NCBI RefSeq assembly: GCF_024323335.1
Contig: NC_066582.1
Coordinates: forward strand, 93,244,944 to 93,308,943
Origin: Lathyrus oleraceus
Lineage: Eukaryota > Streptophyta > Magnoliopsida > Fabales > Fabaceae
Length of the DNA stretch: 64,000 nucleotides
Reading direction: 5' to 3'
In this document: positions 34,601-46,765 of the stretch, in pieces
How positions within the stretch are numbered: the first letter of the stretch is position 1
How the letters are laid out: every line of letters starts with the position of its first letter
Notes under the pieces: model-generated
The model's database searches: none
The model's input: the letters and a program-made list of their open reading frames with translations, nothing else
Told to the model about the DNA's origin: nothing
Program-made: the position numbers and the translations under genes

Positions 34601-37072
34601 ATGGTTAAACTAGACATACAAAGGTAATCGCATGCAAAAATCCAGAACAAATGGCATTCAATAAGCATGGAAACAAAATTCATGAAGTTTGCATAACATA
34701 GTGTGACACACATTGTCACACTCAACTTGATCACATCATATCTCTCTAACCAGGAACTCAAAATTAGCAAACTATACATCAAAATCACCAGGAAAGAGTC
34801 AAGAACATGTATGTAAAATTTCACACATTTTGGATAAGGCATCATTATTTTATGAATGAAATGGCAAAACATATACACAAAGCATACATGACCAAAACCT
34901 CTAGGCAAAAGCAAAAATCAATCAGGCACAACTTTGATTATCATACCTAAAAAAAACTAGAGAAAATTTGGAGATCAACACAAAAATCCTCATTTAATTT
35001 GGATAAACCATGAATTAATTATGAATTTTTGAAGTTTTGATGCAAAATGAAATAATTATTTAGTGATTTAAATGAATTAAAGTAGCAGCGTGGCAATTTC
35101 GTAATTAAACGGAGCCAGGGGGCAAAACGCCCCGTTTCACTAAACGCAGTGGCGTCACGTGATTGGTCAGATGCACACGGTAAACACAAAATTTGAAACG
35201 CAGCCAGGCCAGGAGGATCTAAACGCGTTCTGAAGCGAAAATGGAAATGTTCTTGGTGTTCTTGAGCTGTTCATCATCGACATTCACAAAACTTCATGGA
35301 AATGCACAAACCATATATGGATGGAATCAGCATGCAACGTACATCACTAATATCAATTCAATTTCATCTAACATTCACCACAGAAAAAGATTCGATCCAT
35401 GAAAGTTTTGATGTCCAAACTTCAAATCAAGATTTCTCTATGAATACTCAATGGTTTAGCACGATTGGAATCGCGTTCTACTCTATGTTGCACGATCTAC
35501 CTAAGCCACATGTTAATTTTAGCAATTAGAGGATTTGGATTTTTACCTCTTGATGAAGCAGCTGTTGAATCCGTGCGTTTCAAGACCTTATGATGCAAAA
35601 CAGATAGCCTATAGTGATGCAAGAGGTGAATGGAGGTGATTGTTCAGCTCAGAAATGCTTCGATGATAGTGAATTCTCAAACTGCCATGCGAGCCCAAGG
35701 TTGCAACAGTTGGAGATTTGCTCGATTCTTCCACAATTAACCTTCAACAGTCCTTCCAATCCACCTGCAGATGATGAACAATGCCGAAGAAAGCAGAAAA
35801 AACGAAGGATTCTTGATGAACAAGTGAAAAAGTGTGAAAAAAAATTGAGAGATTTGAGAGAATTTGAGAATTTTGTGATTTGATCTGAAAATGTGATTGT
35901 TGATCCTGAACTTTCTGTTATGATTAGGCTTAAATAGTTCCTCTTAATCCAAAGCCTTAATCATGATTATCCAAATTGGAGTGATTAGCAAATGAAGCTC
36001 ATGTTATGCACTTTGGCCAATTTGCCCTTTTGCACTTAAGACCAATGTAACAGTGATTTCTGTTTGCAGCACATCACAAATCATGTTTAGAAGTGAATTG
36101 AATTGGTTTGGTGTGAAAATCCCTTGTATTTTTGAATTTGACTTTTTTCCCACCAATTTTTTAAATGGTTCACTTGAAAATGACCTTTTTATGTGAAGGC
36201 TTTTGATGAAATGTGATGATGGATTTGGATAGTACACATCAAATGGGATTTTCTCAAAAAATAATCACCCAAATTGGCCAAATGGTTTGAAAGTTATGCC
36301 ACTTTGAAATTCCAAAATTCTTGAAAATGATTTGATCATAACTTGCCAACCATAAATGAGAAATGAGTGTTCTTGGACTTTTTGGAAAGGAAAGAACAAG
36401 ATATTCAACTTTCATGTTGGACAAATTCTGATTTGAAGCTTTCTTGGACATGTAATTTTGAGGAGAAGAACTTTCCATTTTTGGCAGGTGAAAATTACAG
36501 GTCATTTCTATTTTGGGAAACTTTTTGTCTGACCTCAAATTCTTCACTGTGGATGTTTGAAATGTTAATTGAAGCTTATATGGACATGAATGAGACCTTT
36601 CCAACCATCTCACACCTTCAAATCCCTGATTAAATGCACAGTTGACCACAGTTGACTTTGCTAGGGTTTTGGTTGACTGAGCCATGTTCTGATGAATTTT
36701 AAGCCTTTCTCTCTTGAGATCTTGATACCAAATGATACCATAACTCATATGAATCTCTTATGAATGATCATGGTGCCCAAATTCTTCAAGAATGGCCACC
36801 ATCTATTGCTCAATGACTGATTTGACTATTTTGACCTAGTTTGCTTCATCTGCAAGAAACAAGGTTAGATGACAATATTTTTGTACTTTTGGTTAGATAA
36901 CAAATGATAAGCAATGATATACAAATGCAATACATGCTTGGTGATCAAGAATCACACTCACAAGGTAACCCACCCACTAGGAGGCAAGCAAAGGTGCACA
37001 ATGATCCTTGAGGCAATGATTGATATGATATGATGCCTTGAGGGATCTTAGGGCAAAAATTGGGGTCTTACA
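31642..37072 (-). mobile_element. Solo LTR of an Ogre-related family, 5.4 kb
   Basis: Starts TGTAGCGGTGTATTCG like the Ogre LTR and ends GGTCTTACA; it is flanked by perfect AGTAC duplications and has no internal genes. Large parts align with the Ogre LTR in order (for example around 31680-32060 and 33290-33660), but with many more differences than between the two Ogre LTRs, so it is an older or different subfamily. A TATA-like TATTTAAG (minus) lies at 35929-35936. Short ORFs such as 34579-34914 and 35614-35883 are not credible genes. A solo LTR is the usual product of recombination between the two LTRs of a full element. Confidence 0.92.
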
Positions 37073-37077
37073 AGTAC
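37073..37077. repeat. Right target-site duplication of solo LTR (AGTAC)
   Basis: Exact match to 31637-31641. Confidence 0.93.
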
Positions 37078-37184
37078 CTACACTTGACAATATTGTTGAC
37101 CCACTAACAAAGCCTCTTGCGCAGCAGAAGCATGATGGCCATACTAGATCAATGGGCATTAGGGAAATGCCTGATTGGATCTAG
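37078..37184 (+). pseudogene. Copia polyprotein C-terminus
   Basis: The frame continues from 31641 and holds the typical copia tail (NIVDPLTKPL), with its stop at 37182-37184. A purine-rich AGTGGGAGA (polypurine tract) and the 3' LTR follow directly. Confidence 0.85.
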
Positions 37185-37198
37185 TGCTAGTGGGAGAT

Positions 37199-38093
37199 TG
37201 TTGGTGTAAGCCCTAGAGGCCATTACTTTTGGTACTTGTATCGAATTATTTATTAATAATAAAAGGCTTTTTCTTTATTACGGTTGTTTAATAAAGTCCC
37301 TAGAATAGCTAGTCCGTTTAATGCATCAAGTGTGTGACTTGATCATGAGACCATATTAAACATAAGGACACTATTCTTAAAGTATCCGTAGTCGAGCTTT
37401 ATTGTGAAGTAGGATAACATTAAAGCATTAAGACTATTATGTTTATAGACTGATGATCACATCTCATGGATCATGGATATAGAGTTATCAAGTCTTAAAC
37501 ATAGGTATGAATATTAAGAGTAATATTTATACCGGATTGACCCGCTATGAGAATACTATATAGAAAGTTATGCAAAGCGTCATAAGTTATTCTCATGGTG
37601 ATAATGGTGTATTCCACTCTTCGACCTGAAACTACTATGGACCCTAGATGTAGAGTCGAGTGCTTTGTTGCTGATCCAACGTTGTCCGTAACTGGATAAC
37701 CATAAAGACAGTTGATGGGTACTCCACGAAGCATGCTGAGGGAAATGAGTGACATAGATGGAATTTGCCCATCCTGCATAACAGGATAAATGTCTATGAG
37801 CCCAATATTGAACTGGACAAGGATGACACGGTCTATACCTTGTGTTCAATATAGACATAAGGGCAAAAGGGTAATTATATACATAATCATTATCACAGAA
37901 GGTTTTGTTAGATCACATGAAATTTTTGTATCTTAGGTAGTAGTGATGTGTTGCTAGATACCGCTCACTGTTTATTATGTTAAATGCGTGATTTAATATA
38001 ATTGCCAACGTCGCGAAAACCTACAGGGTCACACACAAAGGACGGATTGATGAGAGATAGAGTAACTAAGGAACATCGTAAGTGTAGCACCTC
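37199..38093 (+). repeat. Copia 3' LTR, cut at its right side by element D
   Basis: Begins TGTTGGTGTAAGCCC just after the polypurine tract AGTGGGAGAT. At least 895 bp is present before the D LTR start at 38094. No matching copy is visible upstream of gag. The true LTR end may be earlier (a CCTACA at about 38025) or may lie beyond the D insertion. Confidence 0.7.
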
Positions 38094-41000
38094 AAATTTG
38101 CACCCCTCATTCATGCATTCATTTTTAGGTCATTTAAAATTTCATATTGCATTTCATCATGTCAATCAGAATTAGCTCCAAGAAGCTTGAATGTCATCCA
38201 AGACACTTTGTGGGTTCTATCTTGGTGATCAGTCAACATAAGGGAATGACTTGAGTTACTTCCAATGGGGTTTGTCGCAACCTGCGAAAAATCAACCGGC
38301 GAAAAAGAAAATGACAGAAGAGTCGCCACCGTGCGTTATTTATCCCAAAGGGAGGGAAAGGAAATGCTTGAAGTAAACCTGGAAAACGGAAAGGAAAAGA
38401 CAAGTCTCGCAACCAAATCTTGGGTTCGGGAGTCGGTTATGCAAAGGGAAGGTATTAGCACCCCTACGCATCTGTAGTACTCTACGGGATCCACTCTTGT
38501 TGTTCTTGTCGAAAGGGTGTGGGTTTATCTAATGTGTTATTTATTAAAAGGGGGGTCTAAAGAAAATGACTCGCACGGATGTCGCATCCACTGCATACGT
38601 ATCTCATATGAATATGAGAATCAGAGTCTTCGTAGCTCGGCTACCTATGGGTTAAGGGGAAGTGTGCTCGGTAAGACATCGCGTCTTATGCCTACGTATC
38701 TCATCTGGAATGAGAATCAGAGCAAAACGTAGTTCGGCTAACTACGGGGTTGGTTTTGGATGAACGACGTTACTACGCAGTCTACCGGATGCTCGACCTT
38801 TGGAGACTTACTCGCCTTTAGTCAAGAGGGGTCATATCAACCTCGACAAACAAGCCATGGAAGGGTAATCAAACGGGCTCTTAACCGCTGACATTGAATG
38901 TCAGGGTGAGCAGATCAAAAGGGTAATGAGGATAGGACCTCATAGCTTTTAACCCTGGACGGGGTGAGCTCATGACAAAAAGTGGGGATTCAGAAAGGGG
39001 GAACCCTCTCCACTGACTGACCGGACAAAAGATCTTGGACTTTTGTTCTGAAGCATCGACACGTAGTGTGATCTTAAAGAATGACGCACTGAATAACGGG
39101 GGATTGACTACTAATCCCTTTTATCCGTCAATTGCCTCTTCAGGGAGGTCTTCGGGCATAAAAGTAAATAAACAAAAGAAAACATTGCCTCCTATCGAGG
39201 TCTTCCAGCTAAGAAAGCGGTAAAATGCGGGAAAGATGTAAAAGTACCACACGGATAAAGATCCGAAGTAACAGCAATTAAAGAGACAAGAAACCCGGAG
39301 ATCTCTCAAGCTGGCACCATCAAAGAAAGCAAGTCAGCACAGGTAATAGGAATAAATCTCCCAATGGTATCCCACAAATAAAGTGGAATACCAAAAAGGC
39401 TATCTCTTCAGGAGTCATGTGAGCCCTCACAAAAAAAACTCAACAAACAGGTTAGAGAAACAAGATGGGGTGCAATCAAGAGTTGCACCAAATAATAGAG
39501 TCACATGAATCATGCCATTAAAGTTCACAAAAAGCTCACAAAAAGCAACCAAGGGTAGGAGGCCTAAACCTCTTGTCAAACAAATGCATTAAAAGGGTAT
39601 AAAAAATTTCAGGTTGAAAGTATAAAGTAGTGGAAATAGGGCAAACCTGATTGGAGAGATCGAATGAAATTGAATTGCCCGGTTGGGTTTGCAAAGCAAT
39701 CTGAGGGTTTATATGAGATGGAATTGGCTCTTTGCAGATGAGTTCCCTTCAGTCTCTGGAGGTTTCTCTGGATTCTGTTAGCTCTTCTCTCACTATCTTT
39801 TTCCCAAGTTAGGTCAGGGTTTTTTGGGAGATGGAAGTCTAGAATATATAGCCTAATTTCGTGGCTTTGTGGGCTCAAATGAGAGAGGTCCAAGTCCAAG
39901 ATTTTTTTGTTATATTTTATTTATTTATTTTTTATTTTTTTCGAAACGCGTGGGCTTCGCCTAGCGAGCATGATAGTTCAAGAAATTCCTCTGAGCGTAG
40001 GTGATTCTGGTGGCTTTTCTTGGGACTCGCTAGGCGACCTATTCTGCTCGCCTAGCGAGCATGACAACTCATGAACAAACTTTTGCTCCTTCAAGATTAA
40101 CGTTTTGACTGATGAATAGACCCCATTTGAACATGTTGGAAGTATCTCAAGCCATTCCCTTGTGTTGACTGATCACCCAGATAGGACCCACAAAGTGTCT
40201 TGGATGATATTCAAGCTTCTTGGATCTAATTCTCATTGACATGATGAAATGCAATATGAAATGTTAAATGACCTAAAAATGAATGCATGAATGAGGAGAG
40301 AAAATTTTGGGTTTTTACAGGGTCTATTCATCATTCAAAACGCTAATCTGAAAGGAGGAAAAGTCTGTTCCTGATCTGTCAGGCTCGCTAGGCGAGCAGA
40401 GTGGTTCGGCTAGCGAGCCACCAGAGCCTGAACTGTCATTCTCGCTAGGCGAGCAAGCCCTTCGCTAGGCGAAGACCACGCATTTTAAAATATAACAGAA
40501 AATCTTGGACTTGGACCTCTCTCATTTGAGCCCACAAAGCCACGAAAATCAGGTTATAAATTCTAAAATTTTAGTAGAACAAAAAAAAACAAGAACAGAG
40601 AATTGGTGAAAGCTGAAAACACTCTGAAATTTCCTTGGAACAAAACCCTAGAGAAGAGCTAACAGAATTCAGAGCAGACTCCCTATCACAAGATCACCTC
40701 TACCAATTCCATCTCATATAAACTCTAAGATCGCCTCGCAAACCGCACCGGGCAACTCAATTTCATTCGATCTCTCCAATCAGGTTTGCCCTGTTTCCAT
40801 TATTTTATGCTTTCAATTTGAAATTTCTAAATGTATGAGGCATTATGGGTGAATTTGGAAGAGTGGGTATCGTTAGGTTTTGCACACGGGTTTAGATATA
40901 CGTGAATGTGTAAAACAATGTCTTGAATGTTTAATCGTTTAGTTTCTGAAGTGTGTACCATAGGGTTTGGGGTTACCGGAATCAGACTGTTATCAAGGAA

Positions 41001-42649
41001 GAAACCAAAACCTGCAGGCATTCGCTAGCACCTCGCTAAGCGAACATGTAGCGAAGCTTCGCTAGCACCTCGCTAAGCGAAGAAGTAGCGAGCGTGACAC
41101 TAGTTGTTTTTTTCTGTTTGCTTTCTAATCTATTTTGTGTTTTGTTGTGACATGTTTTCTATTGCATTCGTGCACTGTTTAGCTGACACTGTTGTTTTTA
41201 TGATTCTCTTGTTTGGTGCAACTCTTGATTGCATCCCGTCTTGGTATTCTAACCTATTTGTTGAGTTTTTGTGAGGGCTCACATGACTCCTGAAGAGATA
41301 GCCTGCTTGGTATTCCACTTTATTTGTGAGATACCACTTGGAGATTTATTCTGATTACTTGTACTGACTTGCTTACTTTGATGGTGCCAACTTGAGAGAT
41401 CTCTGGGTTTCTTGTCTCTTTAGTTGCTGTTATTTTGGATGGTTATCCGTGGGGTAGATCTCTTGATCCCTTTTACATCTTTCCCGCATTTTACCGCTTT
41501 CTTAGCTAAAGACCTCCATGAAGAGGCAATTGACGGATAAAAGGGATTAGTAGTCAATCCCCCGTTATTCAGTGTGTCGTTCTTTATGCTCGCACTACAT
41601 GTCGATGCTTCAGAACAAAAGCCCAAGATCTTTTGTCCGGTCGGTCAGTGGATAGGGTTCCACCTTTCTGAATCCCCACTTTTTGTCATGAGCTCACCCT
41701 GTCTAGGGTTAAGAGCTATGAGGTCTTATCCTCATTACCCTTTTGATCTGCTCACCCTGACGTTCAGTGTCAGTGGTTAAGAGCCCGTTTGATTACCCTT
41801 CCATGGCTTGTTTGTCGAGGTTGATATGACCCCTCTTGACTAAAGCCCTACCCATGTATGTTTGAGCCCCCATTGTGGCATGTTTACTTTATACATGTTT
41901 GTTTTGTATGGTGTGATCGTCCCCCCATAGGATAGTTAGGCTTCGTATAGTCTCTCGTTTGCATGTCAATTAAGGTAGCACGGTTCCTTCGTCTAGGACT
42001 TCCTTTTTGCATGAGCATCCTTAAAACACAAACAAACTCATTGATTTTTCTTCTCCTAAGAACACGTTAACTCCTTCTACTACAGGCGAGTAAGTCTCCG
42101 AAGGTCGAGCATCCGGTAGATTGCGTAGTAACGTCGTTCACCTAAAAAACACAAAAAAAAACAAAATAGGTTAGCCGAACTACGGTTTGCTCTGATTCTC
42201 ATTCCAGATGAGATACGTAGGCATAAGACGCGATGTCTTAGCAAGCACACTTCTTTTTAACCCATAGGTAGCCGATCTATGAAGATCAGTTTCTCATATT
42301 TAGATGAGACACGTATGCAGTGGATGCGACATCTGTGCATGTCATTTTCTTTTGACCCCTCTTTTAGTAAATAGTACATTAGATAAACCCACACCCTTTA
42401 GACAAGAACCACAAGAGTGGATCCCGTAGAGTACTACGGATGCGTAGGGGTGTTAATACCTTCCCTTCGTATAATCGACTCCCGAACCCAAGATTTGGTT
42501 GCGAGACCTTGTCTTTTCCTTTCCTTTTTCCAGGTTTACTTCGAGCGTTTCCTTTCCCTCCTTTGGGATAAATAACGCACGGTGGCGACTCTTCTGTCAT
42601 TTCTTTCCTTTTTTCGCCGGTTGTTTCTTTTCGCATTTAGGTTGCGACA
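38094..42649 (+). repeat. 5' LTR of element D (Tat lineage), split by an inverted solo LTR
   Basis: The LTR runs from TGTAGCACCTCAAATTTG at 38094 to 38272, is interrupted by 38273-40319, and resumes at 40320/40325 to end TTGCGACA at 42649. About 2.5 kb remains without the insert. Compared with LTR-A it has an ~11-bp loss just left of the insertion (near 38266). A TATA-like TATAAATT lies at 40555-40562. The LTR is followed two bases later by a tRNA-Arg PBS, so this is a 5' LTR on the plus strand. Confidence 0.88.
38273..40319 (-). mobile_element. Solo LTR of the same family inserted in inverse orientation
   Basis: Runs from TGTCGCAACC (38273) to TTTTTACA (40319); read on the minus strand it starts TGTAAAAACCC and ends TTGCGACA, like the D LTR. 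It is flanked by GGGTT and GGGTC, a 5-bp duplication with one change (LTR-A has the empty site GGGGTC). Its reverse complement aligns with the D LTR over most of its 2,047 bp, including the GCTCGCTAGGCGAGC motifs and the block at 38880-39300. A TATA-like ATATATA lies at 39844-39850. Confidence 0.88.
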
Positions 42650-42651
42650 GC

Positions 42652-42670
42652 TGGCGACTCTGCTGGGGAC
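42652..42670 (+). promoter_or_regulatory. Primer binding site of element D (tRNA-Arg type)
   Basis: TGGCGACTCTGCTGGGGAC two bases after the LTR end; identical to the Ogre PBS at 25469-25487 (minus). Confidence 0.9.
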
Positions 42671-43750
42671 CACGGTTTCCCTAAGCGAGTCCCTCCTAGC
42701 TTTTGTAGGTTGATTGTTTATTGGGTGTTTATTTTTTTTGTACAGTTATTTATTTACCTGCTTTACCTTATTGCTTTCATGTACATATGTCTGTTGTATC
42801 TGTTGGTTCTGTGGTTTGTTTGTTTGTTTGTTGGGGTGGGATGTTCTATGAGATAAGCCCACTACCCAGGCTTGAGCGTACACACAGGTTTTAGAGTGGA
42901 TAGTCATGAGGCTTGCGTGGCATGTTGCTATGTTAAGTCTTTCATGAGACCCACATTCCAGACGAGGTTTCTTTTGGATATATTATGTCCTATGGGTGTT
43001 CCATAACGACAGACCTTCCTTTAGAAATCGTCGACTCTGGTGACCATTTCCCGAGGACTCAGTCGATGCCTCCCCTCTGAGACGTGATTATGTTAGCTCT
43101 GGTGGGCGCATTCTCGCTGCTCAATCCGAGGACCCCGAGACTAGGAACTTGCTTTAGGATATCCTGTTGAAGGGAGTCAGTGGAGGTCTTTTGTCTCGTA
43201 ATAATGCTAAACCTTCAGTGGTAAACGTATTATTCGACTGAAGGGCTAGAAGCTGACGAACTTCTGTTCTTAGAACCTACCAGTGAGGGGCGGGCTAAAT
43301 TCAGGGAACCTTAACCTCCAACCAACGCGGTTTTCTGGAGTAGTGTTTTGATCTTGAATTATATTCCTCAGTGGGTTTCTCTTCAGACAGTGCAACCCGA
43401 CAGATGTTCAAGCAGATACAACAATCCTGAGTCCCACGTCACTGCATTGCATCACATCATTTTGCATTCATATCATTTAACACATGTTTATCTACTCCCA
43501 GGGGTTCATATCTTCTTCTTGATTCTAGTCGGGGTTTTCTTCTTACACTGTTTATCAAATGTGAGATTGGAATCAAGGGGGTAGAATACCCGTTGGAATT
43601 GATAAACATGTCATTGCATTTACATATTCATTTGCATATCTTGCATAACAGGTATCGCTGCGGTGTTCTCATATTATTTGGTGTTCCACTAGCAGGATAG
43701 CTGACTTAGGCATTCACCGATACGGTACCCGAAGGAATCAACAAAGAGTA
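42671..43750 (+). other. 5' leader of element D, non-coding
   Basis: About 1.1 kb between PBS and gag. There is no ORF1 of the Ogre kind, so D is a Tat-lineage element without the extra ORF. A short GTTT-repeat run lies near 42815-42835. Nothing else is recognised. Confidence 0.65.
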
Positions 43751-44298
43751 ATGGAAAGCCTACAAGCAGAGCTCACTGAGATGAAGATCCGCATGACCCA
43801 ATTCATGGATGTGGTTCAAGGGGTGGCTCAGGGACAACAAGATCTCAGGCAGATGATGCAGAGGAATCCCGCCACTACTCAACCAGAGACGTTGACTGAT
43901 CCTCCAGCTGGAGAGGTTAACGAACCCAGTGGACCGGGGCCTACCCTGATCCCGCATGTCAACTCCGGTCAACAGCCCGTCCATGATGATCAGGACGATC
44001 AGTTCACCCAGATGCAGGAAGACTTTGGCATGGGCCATGGCATGGATCCCATGTTCAGGAGATTGGAGGAGAGGCTGAAGGCAGTTGAAGGACATAATAC
44101 TCTGGGGGTAGATGTTGCTGACTTGGGGCTGGTCCCAGGTGTGAGGGTGCCACCGAAATTCAAGGTCCTGATATTTGACAAATACAGTGGCAACTCTGGC
44201 CCAAAGACCCATGTGCAAGCCTATTTCCGTAAGATGGTTGCATACTCTGACGATGAAAATTTGCTTATGTAATTTTTCTAGGATAGCCTAGCTGGGGC
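43751..44298 (+). pseudogene. gag: Element D gag, truncated by element E and with two nonsense codons
   Basis: The ATG at 43751 opens MESLQAELTEMKIRMTQFMD, homologous to the Ogre gag start at 22735. The conserved FDKYSG...GPKTHVQAYFRKM block follows near the end. The frame hits TAA at 44270-44272 and TAG at 44279-44281, both explainable as C-to-T changes of Gln codons. The homologous DSLAGA motif continues to 44298, where the LTR of element E starts. The rest of gag and pol lies beyond the nested insertions, outside the window. The gene would have encoded the particle protein. Confidence 0.88.
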
Positions 44299-46765
44299 TG
44301 TAGCACCTCAAATTTTCACCCCCCATTCATGCATTCATTTCATTTTTTAGGTCATTTATCATTCCATATTGCATTGCATCTTGGCAGTCAGCATTGGCAT
44401 CAAGAGATTCATCAGTACAAAAGAGCAAGTTTTTCCTTGAGATGAAGGCCACATGATTATTCTGAAAGAGCTTATATGAGCCAAGGTTCATTTTGAAGCA
44501 ACTTTACCAAGTGGTAGAGGCCCAGATTCATCAGTACATTCCTAGGTCATCTAAGGCCCATACAAGTCAACTGTGCAGTCAACTGAGGACTTTGAGTTGG
44601 GGAAGTGAGTGGAAGCATCTCATTCATGTTCATACAAGTCCTATTCATTATGTAAAACATCTACCTTGAAGATTTTGAAGTCAAATCAAAAGTTTCCAAA
44701 AATGGAAAGTGACCTGTAATTTCAAGTTTCCAAAAATGGCAAGTTTTTGGTCCACATTCAACTTGACTTTCCAACATCAAAGAAGCTTCAAATGAAATTT
44801 TGGTCAACATGAAAGTTGAAGATCTTTCTCTCCCATTTTCAAAAAGTCCAAGATCATGATCATCTGATGAATGGTTGAGAAGTTATAGCCAAAGGATCAC
44901 AATGTGTACATGAAAGTTCAACATGGCATAACTTTTGATCCAAAACTCCAAATTGAACCACTCTTTTTGCAAATTGCTTGTCATGACCAAGAGATTCCAA
45001 ATCCATCATTGCATTGCATGAAATTAACTCAAATGATCATTTGTACATGCATGTATATTTTGGAGGGAAAATAGAGAATTCAAATTCTGTTGATCATACA
45101 TGAAAAATACCAATGCCATTGTGATCTTTGGATGATTTTAAGTGACTTTGAATCATGCATGTGCACTGTTCACGTGCATATTGCTCATTCCACCTCACAT
45201 TTGCATTTTTGGTCATACACCTCATTTCTCATTAAGTTTCCATTAGCCAAGCCTAATTGTGATTAGCATGGTGATTAGTGAATCATATAAAAGCTTAATT
45301 CTAACTGTTTTGCACAGGATACAGATTCTAGATCTAGAAATTGCATTTCCCTCCAAAAATTCTCTCAAATCAAACTTCAAATTTCTTCACATAACACACC
45401 AATTTTCTTGGATATTCGTGTTCATGGAGCATCATTGAGTACAGATCAAGGTTTGGATTGAAGAAATTGGTGCAAAAAACGTGCATACACAAAGCTTGAA
45501 GATGAAGATGGTGTTCTAAAATTTAGCAAGATCCAAACCATTTCAGCTGATATTTCGTCCATAAAGCTTCACCACGAGGTTGATAGAGGAGATCTGGAGC
45601 ATTTGAGGCCTTGAACACACTGTTTCATCACACTGCATAACAGGTTGGGGAAAATTCGAATCTCATTATTTGCCAATTCATTGCCATGATCTTGTAGTGC
45701 GTGCTCCACTGATGATTCTGATATGAATATTATTGATTTTGGCTGGATATTGAGTGAGTTATGATGAATTAAAGTTTGTATGCTAAATTTGTTCTTGCTC
45801 GATCCATGAGATATGTGATGATTTAGAGTGAATTAGGCATGGAATTTTGAATGTACGTTATGCAAGCTTTCGAACCATATGCTTTTCACGCATTTCTGGA
45901 AATTTTTTTGATGAACCTTCGCCGGAGAACCGCCGGAGAAGACGTCCGGAATTACTATTCCGGCCGTCTGGTTCAAACGCTAGGGCTTGGCACAGTGCGC
46001 ACTTGTAACGTTCTTGTCTTTTGTTCGATTCCTTGCGCTAGCACTTTTGAAATTCCACTTTTGATTTTCCCTTGCCATGAAGCGCAGCGTTTTAATGATG
46101 AACGCGCCTTTAACCTCATTATCCTCGGTTCGATCCTTGCTGGTGGCATTTTGGATTTTTCAATTGCATTTTCATGTTAAGCGCTCCTGTAACCTGTTGC
46201 TCCTTGGTTCGATCCCTGGCATTGTACATTTCTGATTTTATTTTCCAGCGCATGTGATCTAACAGACCAGGGTTCGAACCTTAGCGCTTGCGTTTCTTTT
46301 CATTTTTTCCAATTGTTTGCTGGAGCGCTCACTTGACCTGTAGGACATGTGTTCAACACTTGGTGATGCACATTTCCATCTTTTATTCACTTTTCAATTT
46401 TTACATGATTTTCATTTTATTTCATTTTTGATCCTCAATTTCCAAAATTCATAACAAATAGAAAAATTGTCCAAATTAGTTCAAACTTTTTTCCACATGA
46501 TTGTTGTGATGTCTATTATTTTGTGATGTTAATTTCATAATTTTTGTGATTCTGGATTTTTAAATGTGCTTGATTGTTTGAACATGATACCAAAATGACA
46601 TGTTGTGCCAATTGTTTTGTGAAATGCTCATTGTTTGTCCAATTAACTTGAAATTTAACATGCTTGATCTTAACATGTTACTTGATTTTTGAGTTTTTGT
46701 TTGGCATTTTTACCATTTAATACCACTTTTTGGACACATGAGCATATGTTGTAACATTTGGTGTC
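44299..46765 (+). repeat. 5' part of LTR of element E (Ogre/Tat related)
   Basis: Starts TGTAGCACCTCAAATTTTCACC exactly where D gag stops. It shares the phrase around 44800-44850 (GAAAGTTGAAGATCTT... TCCCATTTTCAAAAAGTCC) with the Ogre LTR and the solo LTRs, in the opposite orientation to those. A clear TATAAAAG lies at 45286-45293. Element F cuts it at 46766, so only 2,467 bp of this LTR are seen. The ORF at 45851-46180 is not credible as a gene. Confidence 0.82.
45286..45293 (+). promoter_or_regulatory. Putative TATA box of element E LTR
   Basis: TATAAAAG, at the position in the LTR equivalent to TATATATA in the solo LTR at 56551-56560 (minus). Confidence 0.5.

Larger units (their letters stand above)
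2448..38093 (+). mobile_element. Old Ty1/copia element, interrupted by an Ogre (6828-31349) and a solo LTR (31642-37072)
   Basis: Copia-type gag, protease, integrase, RT and RNase H remnants occur in the order PR-INT-RT-RH, on the plus strand, in three pieces. When each insertion and one TSD copy are removed, the reading frame runs on across both breaks, which shows that the pieces were once one gene. A 3' LTR starts at 37199 and is itself cut at 38093 by element D, so the true end lies outside the window. No 5' LTR and no tRNA-Met primer site were recognised between 2448 and 4144. The element is non-autonomous, with several stops, frameshifts and two large internal deletions in the RT/RH part. 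Confidence 0.85.

Noticed and set aside
35614..35883. 89-codon ORF with charged C-terminus in the solo LTR
   Set aside because: Equivalent positions in the Ogre LTR and the 52848 solo LTR do not keep the frame, so coding is unlikely.
42379..42684. Host gene exon near 42379-42684 (frames on both strands)
   Set aside because: Lies in the LTR end and PBS of element D and is repeated in LTR-A and the inverted solo LTR.
45851..46180. 109-codon ORF in the element E LTR
   Set aside because: No start context, no homology by eye, and interrupted or absent in the related LTRs.
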